DNA from: Bacillus salacetis
GTDB lineage: Bacteria; Bacillota; Bacilli; Bacillales; Bacillaceae_B
Assembly (NCBI RefSeq): GCF_003581585.1
Contig: NZ_QXIR01000019.1
Location: 1 to 64,000 of the forward strand
Length of the DNA stretch: 64,000 nucleotides
Direction of reading: 5' to 3'
This document shows, one piece after another, positions 57,859-64,000 of the stretch (positions are counted from its first letter, which is position 1; every line of letters starts with the position of its first letter). Below the pieces are notes generated by a model, which made no database searches, was not told where the DNA came from, and was given only the letters and a program-made list of their open reading frames with translations. The position numbers were made by a program, and so were the translations under genes.

Positions 57859-60800
57859 TCAAACACCGGCCCAAACATCTTTGGCGTAGCGCCCTTCATC
57901 CTGCAAGGCTGCAAGCCATTGTTTAGACTCCTGCTCTTCCACACCATGCTTTTCCTGATAAGCTTCCATGAGGGTCGTTTCCACCTCGGGAGCCATCCTG
58001 CTTCCGTCGCCGCAGATATAGAGATGGGCGCCCTTATCCAATAGAGCCAGGAGTTGGTCCGCATCCTGTTTCATGATGTCCTGAACATAGGTCTTCGGCT
58101 GGCCCTCAACACGAGAGTAGGCGGTCCGTACGGAGACAATCCCTTGATTATCTGCTTCTTCCAGCTCAGAACGATAGAGATAATCCAGTTCAGGATGCCT
58201 GCAGCCATAGTAAAGGACTGCTTCCCCCAGTGCCGCGCCTTTCTGTTTTTGAATGCTGCGGGCTTGCAGGAAGCCTCTGAAAGGCGCAATCCCAGTTCCC
58301 GGTCCGACCATGATGACAGGAACCTCAGGGTCCTCCGGCAGCTGAAATCCAGATTGAGGGCTGCGTGTGAAACATAAAATGTCTTCACCAGGCTGGCGAT
58401 CAGCCAAATAGTTGCTTGCTACCCCTTTGTATTCACTATTCCCGCTCCAGGCAGGTCCTTTTACCACACCGACCGTAATGCTCAGACGGTCTGCTTCAGC
58501 CTGAGGAGAGCTTGAAATGGAGTAATATCTTGGTTTCAGCGGTGGCAAGAGCTCCAGGAACCGCTCAAACGGCAGTTCACATGCCTCATATTTTTCAATG
58601 AGATCCAGCATGGACACCCTTTTCTTCAAGATCGTCTCTTGATAGACGCCCTCTTCGGTCATTTGTTCCAGTTCTATTTTATGGGGCGGGCAGACAGTTG
58701 CTGCTGCAAGTTCGCGGATTTGTGCACGGGTTGCCGCTTCTTGCACATCCACACTACTTCTTAACAGCTCATGAATGGCCACAGGACGGTCCAGTGGCAG
58801 ATGAGCTGCACTGCGGCCGCTGGCAGTCAGTACTACCTGGTCATTTCCATTCATATCAAATCGCTTAAGAATCCGGGTGACATTCTCATCGCTGTTTTTC
58901 GGCAGCACACCCAGATGGTCTCCCTCCTTGTAAGCCAGTCCTTCTGGAAGGGCCACCTCTATATGGCGTGTGCTTCTTTCACTTCTTTCAGATTGCAGCT
59001 CCCTATTTTCCAGAATATCCGCATTGACCGCTTCATACGTCCGTGCAAGCGGCGAGCCGCTGGTTTCGCTGACAAACTCAAGGCTCAATGTGCTTTTGTT
59101 CTTTTCAAACTGTTCATTCTGCTGGAGGCCAAACGTATCTTTTGCATCGTCCCACATTTTCTGTTTCCATTCATCTAGCTGCTCTTCAAAATCGCCGCTG
59201 ACATCTCCTTCTCCTCTCGCCGAGAAACGTTCTGCCCCTTTTTGTTCAAGCAGCTCATCAATAAGCCGCGGAACATCTTGATAGGTACTCGCCCAGTTAT
59301 GGTCGCCGCAGCCGAAGACCGCATATTTCACTCCAGCCAAATCACCTTTTGCCGATTCTTCCAGCCACTGAACGAATTGGCCGGCATTATTTGGCGGGTT
59401 TCCGTTATAGGAAGAAGTGACGATCAGTACAGCACCATCCTTGGGAAGATTTCCTATCCCATCGTTAAGGGAGGTGATTTCCGTGCGGATTCCAAGCATC
59501 GTCGCCGTATCCGCCAGTTCCCTTGCCACCCCTTCTGCCGTTCCGGTATCCGAACCGTATAATACATGCAGCGGGCGGTCGTTCACACCGCTGATCGAAG
59601 CAGGTTTAAGATCCGATTGATGATCTGCATCCCCATCCCCTGTTTCTCCATCTGTCTTTTTGAAATACGGCTGGATCGAACTATTGTCGCGTGTTTTGAC
59701 CCTGATTTTAAAATCATTCGGTTTCAATGTCAGGGTTTGTTTGACTTCCATCTCATAATTCGTATGATCGATAAACTCAAAGTGCTTCAGTAGCATCCCA
59801 AGCACAAGGGTGGCTTCATGAAGGGCAAACTGCATGCCGATACACGCACGCTGCCCGTTTCCGAAAGGTTTATAGGCATGATTCGGTACTTTTTCTGCAT
59901 CCTCGAATCGTTCAGGTCTGAACTCCTCAGCATCCTGACCCCATGCATCCTTATCACGATGCAATTGGGGAATCAGGACCATGACCCGGTCTTCTTCTTT
60001 TTTAAGCTCATACTTTCCGCCGATCACTGTATCTTCCTTGGCATATAGGCTGAAAGCAGGCGCAGTCGGCCATAGACGCAGAGATTCGTTCAGGATCATT
60101 TTGACATACTTCAATTGCAGGACCTGTTTATATGACGGAATATCGTCGGTTAAAACCTCGTCGACTTCTTCATACGCCTTTTTCAGTTTTTCAGGATTGC
60201 TTAGCAAGAAATAAATGGCAAAGGATAATAGTCCGCTGGTTGTTTCATGACCCGCAATCAGGAAGGTGATGATCTGGTAGCGGATGTTTTCATCATCCAG
60301 CTTTTCACCCGTTTCAAGATCATTCACATTCAACATGCGGGACAGCAAATCATTTTCTTCAGAGGAATCCTGTTGCTTCCGTTCGGCAATGATGCTGTCA
60401 ACTAAAGAGAACATCCTTTGAATATCGTGTTGAAATTGGCGCTTGGTTCTGATCATCAATTTATCCTGAATATCCAGGCGCTGCAATTGGTGCATCGATT
60501 CATTCAGGGCACGCACCATACTCACGATGAATGGATGATTCGTCTCACGGTAGAAGCTGTTGAATCGGTAGTTGAAGCCGCATAATCCTATCGTATCCAG
60601 TGTAAGGCGGGTCATATCCTCCGGCACATCCACTTCTTCATTGGGGTTGAGCCTTCCCCATTTTTGAACAAGCTGGAGGGCGATATCAACCATCATGTCA
60701 TGATATCCCTTCATCGCCCGTTGGCTGAACGTCGGCAGTAGGATGTTGTGGGCTTTTTGCCAATTGGGTTCGTGTGTCCAACTCGTAAATAAACCATCCC

Positions 60801-61053
60801 CTGCATATGGACGGACCTTCTCGAGCGGGCCTTCTATACTTTTATCGAATCGGGATTGGTCACAGACTTCCTTTACCAGCTCATGTCCGGATACAACGAT
60901 CGTCCTGTTCACCGGCAGCTGCAAGCTGAAGATCGGACCTTGTTCTTTGGCAATATCCATCATGGATAGAACCGGCTTGTCTTTATCCACCAAAGGCAGA
61001 TTCCCAAGCGGCCCATACGTTTTCGGCTGCGGAATTTCGTTTAACTTTTCCAA
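57859..61053 (-). CDS. CYP102-type cytochrome P450/NADPH-P450 reductase fusion
   Basis: About 1064 residues, the length of P450 BM3. Haem domain: I-helix [15 protein letters not shown] (ExxR) and haem ligand in [14 protein letters not shown] near residue 400. FMN domain from [19 protein letters not shown] near 485. FAD/NADPH domain: [40 protein letters not shown], ending DVWAGV. It hydroxylates fatty acids or related lipids with NADPH and O2. TTG at 61053 has GAAAGG at better distance than the ATG at 61062. TetR lies just upstream. Confidence 0.95.
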   Translation of the reverse strand: MEKLNEIPQPKTYGPLGNLPLVDKDKPVLSMMDIAKEQGPIFSLQLPVNRTIVVSGHELVKEVCDQSRFDKSIEGPLEKVRPYAGDGLFTSWTHEPNWQKAHNILLPTFSQRAMKGYHDMMVDIALQLVQKWGRLNPNEEVDVPEDMTRLTLDTIGLCGFNYRFNSFYRETNHPFIVSMVRALNESMHQLQRLDIQDKLMIRTKRQFQHDIQRMFSLVDSIIAERKQQDSSEENDLLSRMLNVNDLETGEKLDDENIRYQIITFLIAGHETTSGLLSFAIYFLLSNPEKLKKAYEEVDEVLTDDIPSYKQVLQLKYVKMILNESLRLWPTAPAFSLYAKEDTVIGGKYELKKEEDRVMVLIPQLHRDKDAWGQDAEEFRPERFEDAEKVPNHAYKPFGNGQRACIGMQFALHEATLVLGMLLKHFEFIDHTNYEMEVKQTLTLKPNDFKIRVKTRDNSSIQPYFKKTDGETGDGDADHQSDLKPASISGVNDRPLHVLYGSDTGTAEGVARELADTATMLGIRTEITSLNDGIGNLPKDGAVLIVTSSYNGNPPNNAGQFVQWLEESAKGDLAGVKYAVFGCGDHNWASTYQDVPRLIDELLEQKGAERFSARGEGDVSGDFEEQLDEWKQKMWDDAKDTFGLQQNEQFEKNKSTLSLEFVSETSGSPLARTYEAVNADILENRELQSERSERSTRHIEVALPEGLAYKEGDHLGVLPKNSDENVTRILKRFDMNGNDQVVLTASGRSAAHLPLDRPVAIHELLRSSVDVQEAATRAQIRELAAATVCPPHKIELEQMTEEGVYQETILKKRVSMLDLIEKYEACELPFERFLELLPPLKPRYYSISSSPQAEADRLSITVGVVKGPAWSGNSEYKGVASNYLADRQPGEDILCFTRSPQSGFQLPEDPEVPVIMVGPGTGIAPFRGFLQARSIQKQKGAALGEAVLYYGCRHPELDYLYRSELEEADNQGIVSVRTAYSRVEGQPKTYVQDIMKQDADQLLALLDKGAHLYICGDGSRMAPEVETTLMEAYQEKHGVEEQESKQWLAALQDEGRYAKDVWAGV

Positions 61054-61092
61054 GAAGAACATCCTTTCAAAGATAATATTTTTGTGGTGAAA

Positions 61093-61755
61093 TCATTTCG
61101 GTTCTTGATCACAAGGATTTTTGATGAAATTCACTTTCAAACTGCGTTTAACCGTTTCTCTCCATTGTTTCTCGTCCTGAATAACCGCCGTGAACTTTGC
61201 GAGCACATGTGGAGCGGCCTGCTGATAGGCGACAGACGACATTAGCATGACAATCAATTCTTCCGGGTGCTGATCGGCCAGCACGCCCATTTCAATTCCT
61301 TTGGCAATGAACGGATACGTTTGATCATGGAATGGCTGAATCAATTCATTGAATAGGTGGTCGAACCGCTCTCCCTGCTGGACCGTTTCATTCATGATGA
61401 ACAAACTGAATTCCCTGTGTTCAAAACTCATGTCGACCAGCCGGTCAAACAGATTCTCCAGCAATCTCTTCATCTCAAAAGCATCTTCTACATGATCAAG
61501 CTCAAAATCATTAGTCTGCAGCACCGTCCAGGAAAGACTGGATATCACTTCATCCCACAGTGCCGCTTTGGAACCAAAATGGTACTTGATGAGCGCCATA
61601 TTCACCTTCGCATCCGAAGCAATTTCCCTCAGACTCGTATCCTTGAATCCTTTCGTAGAAAAAAACTTTGTCGCGGATTCGATGAGATCAGCCTTTGCCA
61701 CCTCATTTTCCTTCAACGGCCTTCCTCTACTATTCCTCAACCCTTCTTGAGACAC
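61093..61755 (-). CDS. TetR-family regulator of the P450 operon
   Basis: A 220-residue TetR protein. The HTH is LIESATKFFSTKGFKDTSLR, EIASDAKVNMALIKYHFGSK, the classical N-terminal pattern; the rest is the ligand-binding helical domain (DUF1956-like). GTG start after GGGAGGGA. It precedes the P450 in one operon, like Bm3R1 or BscR in other bacilli, which respond to fatty acids. A 26-bp palindrome lies upstream. Confidence 0.92.
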   Translation of the reverse strand: MSQEGLRNSRGRPLKENEVAKADLIESATKFFSTKGFKDTSLREIASDAKVNMALIKYHFGSKAALWDEVISSLSWTVLQTNDFELDHVEDAFEMKRLLENLFDRLVDMSFEHREFSLFIMNETVQQGERFDHLFNELIQPFHDQTYPFIAKGIEMGVLADQHPEELIVMLMSSVAYQQAAPHVLAKFTAVIQDEKQWRETVKRSLKVNFIKNPCDQEPK

Positions 61756-61790
61756 ATAAATCCCTCCCGCCCAAATAAGTCGAATTACCC

Positions 61791-61816
61791 ATTAATTAAT
61801 CATTTGATTAATTAAT
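61791..61816. promoter_or_regulatory. Perfect 26-bp palindrome, candidate TetR operator
   Basis: ATTAATTAATCA, TT, TGATTAATTAAT, 36-61 bp before the tetR start. A second weaker dyad (TAAAT...ATTTA) follows near 61825-61845. Confidence 0.75.
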
Positions 61817-61878
61817 TTATTTTAATAAATAGTTTACCATTTATGAGAATAAAAAAACATTCAGAACCTGTTTGGATT

Positions 61879-62222
61879 TAGTAAAATTTGATGAAGTAAT
61901 CGACCAAAAAACCGGCAGCCCTCTTAAAAATCGGCCTATTCCTCAAGGAAATAGACCAAATAAAACGTTGAGCCTGAAAAAATTGGTGCCTTTCTCGAAT
62001 GAATGCACCAATTTTTTGACCGCTCTTATAAGAATTGGTTCAATTTCTGCGGGAATAGACCAAATAATCAAGAAGCCCATCAATATTGGTCAACTGCACA
62101 AAGGAACGCACCAAATAAATAGCCCGCTCCACCAAAATTGGTCCCTTCCTCGCGGGAATTGGCCAAAACCATAGCCAACCACAAAAAAATTGACCCATTC
62201 CCCAAGGAACTGGCCAACCCTT
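61879..62222. repeat. 51/52-bp-period dyad array (TTGGT...ACCAA type)
   Basis: Cores at about 61879, 61931, 61983, 62035, 62086, 62138 and 62190 (steps 52, 52, 52, 51, 52, 52). A unit: AATTGGTTCAATTTCTGC, GGGAATAGACCAAATAATC. Related to arrays at 4.1, 22.9 and 26.7 kb. It fills the gap between tetR and citA. Confidence 0.82.
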
Positions 62223-62225
62223 ATC

Positions 62226-63308
62226 TCACAACTCCCCTATATACTCCGATTGCGGCCGGTAAATCACGTTATTTTCAGCCTGTTCCAGCACATGGGCCGT
62301 CCAGCCGATCACCCGGCTCGCCGTGAATGTCGGGGTAAACAACTCAGGTTTGAGGTCAATCGATTTCATGATCGCAGCTGCGTAAAATTCAACATTCGTA
62401 TAAAGTGACCGCCCCGGTTTCACCTCTTCGAGAACATCGATTGCCGTCGCTTCGACATGAAGCGCTAGATCCAGAGAAGTGTCCGCTCCGCTGGATTCCA
62501 GCAGTTTTTTCCTTAAGGCCACAGCCCTTGGATCATGTGTTTTTTAAACCCGATGGCCGAAACCCATCAATTTCTCTCCATTCTTCAACTTTTCCCTTAT
62601 GACGCTTTCCGCTCTTTCCGGTGTTCCGATTTCAGTCAGCAAGTCGATCACGCCTGATGGTGCGCCGCCGTGCAGGAACCCTTTCATCGTGCCGATTGCA
62701 GAGGTGATGGCAGAAACCAAATCCGATTCGCTGGACGCCGTCACTCTCGCCGAAAAAGCGGAAGCATTCATGCCGTGTTCCAGAGTCAGGATCATGTAGG
62801 TTTCAAGCGCATTGACCACTGCTTCCGAAGGTACCTCCCCGGTTAACATATAGAGATAGTTCGCTGCATGGTCCATTTCAGGATGTGGTTCGATGAATGG
62901 TTTCCCCTCCAGCTGGCTGTTTCGATAGGCAATGATGGAGGGAATCACGGCCGTCAGCCTGATTGCCTGGTCAATCGTCGGTTTCCAGGAATAAGAGGAT
63001 GAACCTTCTGCCGATACCGCTGTCCTCAGCACACTCATCATATCCATATCTTCAGGAAGATGATCTATGATGGTTTTCATTGATTCTGTCAAAAAACGAT
63101 TTTCTCGCAGCGCCGACTTCAATTCCTCTACCTCCGCTTCTGAAGGCAACTCCCCATGCCAAAGCAGGTAGGCAGTTTCCTCGAACGACAAGCGGTCAGC
63201 CAATTCGCCGATTTCGTGTCCACGATAAATCAGGATCCCTTTTTCACCATCTATATGACTGATCTTCGTCCTGGCTGCAACAATTCCTTTTAATCCTTCC
63301 TGATACAT
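62226..63308 (-). pseudogene. citA: Citrate synthase (CitA-like) with an in-frame stop codon
   Basis: About 360 codons, B. subtilis CitA-like length. LEHGMNASAFSARVTASSES and LHGGAPSG are conserved; then GFGHRV is followed by TAA at 62544-62546 and, in the same frame, KTHDPRAV to the end. The family motif reads G-F-G-H-R-V-Y-K-x-x-D-P-R-A, so one base change turned the Tyr codon (TAT/TAC) into TAA. The product would lose the last third with catalytic Asp and the C-terminal domain. ATG follows AAAAGGGGATG. Divergent citR lies upstream. Confidence 0.9.
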
Positions 63309-63388
63309 TTCTACATCCCCTTTTTAATTTGATTAGTTTCATTGTATGATAGTCATATAATTAAGAAAATTAATGATTTTAAAAGAGA

Positions 63389-63409
63389 TTGATTACTATT
63401 TTTAATCAA
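63389..63409. promoter_or_regulatory. Inverted repeat, candidate CitR operator
   Basis: TTGATTA, seven bases, TAATCAA, in the divergent citA/citR promoter region, 13 bp before the citR start. Confidence 0.55.
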
Positions 63410-63421
63410 AGGGGGATGGGC

Positions 63422-64000
63422 ATGGAGCTTAACTGGTTGAGGACGTTCATCACGGCAGCACACTATACTAATTTTCGTAAAGCGTCAGAGGTGCTTTTCA
63501 TTTCGCAGCCATCTGTGACTGTACATATTAAACAATTGGAAAAAGAGCTTGGGGTTTCCCTTTTTGATCGGGAAGGAAGAACGCTGAAATTGACGGAAGC
63601 AGGGAGAATATACTTAAATCACGCGCAGAAGCTGATCGGTTTTTATGAAGAAGGCATCACGGAGCTCCAGTCGTACAGCCAGGGATATACGTCGAAACTG
63701 ACGATTGCGATTTCACCCCTGATTGCTGACAATGTCCTTCCCTATGTCCTAAAGCAATACTTGAAAAAACACCCGGAAGTAGAGATTTCTGTCAAAATCA
63801 TTGAATCGAAGGAGATCGAGAAAGCCGTACTGGAGGAAAAAGTCGATATTGGGCTGTCGTGCCTTCAGACCTTCCTTCCTGAGCTTGAAACGAAATTGCT
63901 CTACACGGATAAGGTGATCATGGTGGCACCCCATGATGGACGGGATGCTGAATCTGCCTATCCTCTCGACGAAGAAGAACTCCTGGCTGACAACTATCTG
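63422..64000 (+). CDS. citR: LysR-family regulator (CitR-like), cut by window end
   Basis: 193 codons visible. The LysR HTH is ELNWLRTFITAAHYTNFRKA, SEVLFISQPSVTVHIKQLEK, ELGVSLFDREGRTLKLTEAG; the effector domain begins SKLTIAISPLIADNVLPYVL. ATG follows AAAGGGGGATG. Divergent from citA, like citR-citA of B. subtilis, where CitR represses citA. The reading frame continues past the window edge. Confidence 0.9.
   Translation, partial: MELNWLRTFITAAHYTNFRKASEVLFISQPSVTVHIKQLEKELGVSLFDREGRTLKLTEAGRIYLNHAQKLIGFYEEGITELQSYSQGYTSKLTIAISPLIADNVLPYVLKQYLKKHPEVEISVKIIESKEIEKAVLEEKVDIGLSCLQTFLPELETKLLYTDKVIMVAPHDGRDAESAYPLDEEELLADNYL

Overview
The window is a chromosomal segment of a low-to-mid GC, spore-former-type Bacillota, most likely Bacillaceae (Bacillus sensu lato or a marine relative such as Rossellomorea). 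The evidence is gene content: a second histidyl-tRNA synthetase, a ResA-type thioredoxin, a YozG/DUF2975 pair, a TetR-linked CYP102-type P450-reductase fusion, a divergent citA/citR-like pair, many GNAT acetyltransferases and AGGAGG ribosome binding sites. The genus is inferred. I see no rRNA, tRNA, prophage or CRISPR array. Most genes lie on the minus strand; the main plus-strand block is 18.7-22.1 kb.

Layout. 0-5 kb: nucleotidyltransferase, NIPSNAP and Nudix genes, then hisS behind a possible histidine leader peptide and terminator, and a frameshifted GNAT gene. 5-11 kb: amino-acid permease, SDR and EamA exporter, AraC regulator, and an isochorismatase-family hydrolase behind a 17-codon leader ORF. 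11-18.5 kb: GNAT, methyltransferase, broken alpha/beta hydrolase, small membrane proteins, lipoprotein, dehydrogenase and beta-lactamase-like protein. 18.7-22 kb: ECF sigma factor, membrane anti-sigma and two OppB/OppC-type permeases without ATPase. 22-32 kb: small membrane proteins, MazG-like protein, CPBP protease operon, PadR/HAAS pair, ResA-like protein, VOC protein and a SnoaL-tailed ECF sigma factor. 32-45.9 kb: PP2C, HIT, lipoprotein, 2H phosphoesterase, arsenite/bile-acid type transporter, YozG/DUF2975, a third ECF sigma/anti-sigma pair, an orphan tyrosine recombinase and acetyltransferases. 46.2-48.0 kb: a 35-unit tandem array. 48-57.5 kb: small membrane proteins and a lipoprotein/DJ-1/methyltransferase/VOC/P-loop run that contains a gene split by a small transposable element. 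57.8-64 kb: P450 and TetR, citrate synthase broken by one stop codon, and the start of its LysR regulator.

The most unusual signal is a set of nine intergenic arrays (window start, 4.1, 14.8, 22.9, 26.7, 30.2, 46.2, 57.6 and 61.9 kb). Apart from four that share a TTGGT...ACCAA core, their sequences are unrelated, yet eight share a period of 51-53 bp (mostly exactly 52) and the ninth has exactly 25 bp. Each unit contains a dyad-symmetric core. The largest array keeps a net register of exactly 34 x 52 bp. Separately, a 118-193 bp non-autonomous element family (four copies, ends GGCTsTTTTCG) includes one copy with a perfect 8-bp target duplication inside a secreted-protein gene.

Regulatory sequences that can be read include two spaced PadR-type operators, perfect palindromes ahead of the YozG/DUF2975 and TetR/P450 operons, a dyad between citA and citR, and two candidate leader-peptide attenuators. 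Several genes are decaying (GNAT, alpha/beta hydrolase, citA, a small membrane protein), so the segment looks like accessory, fast-evolving chromosome.
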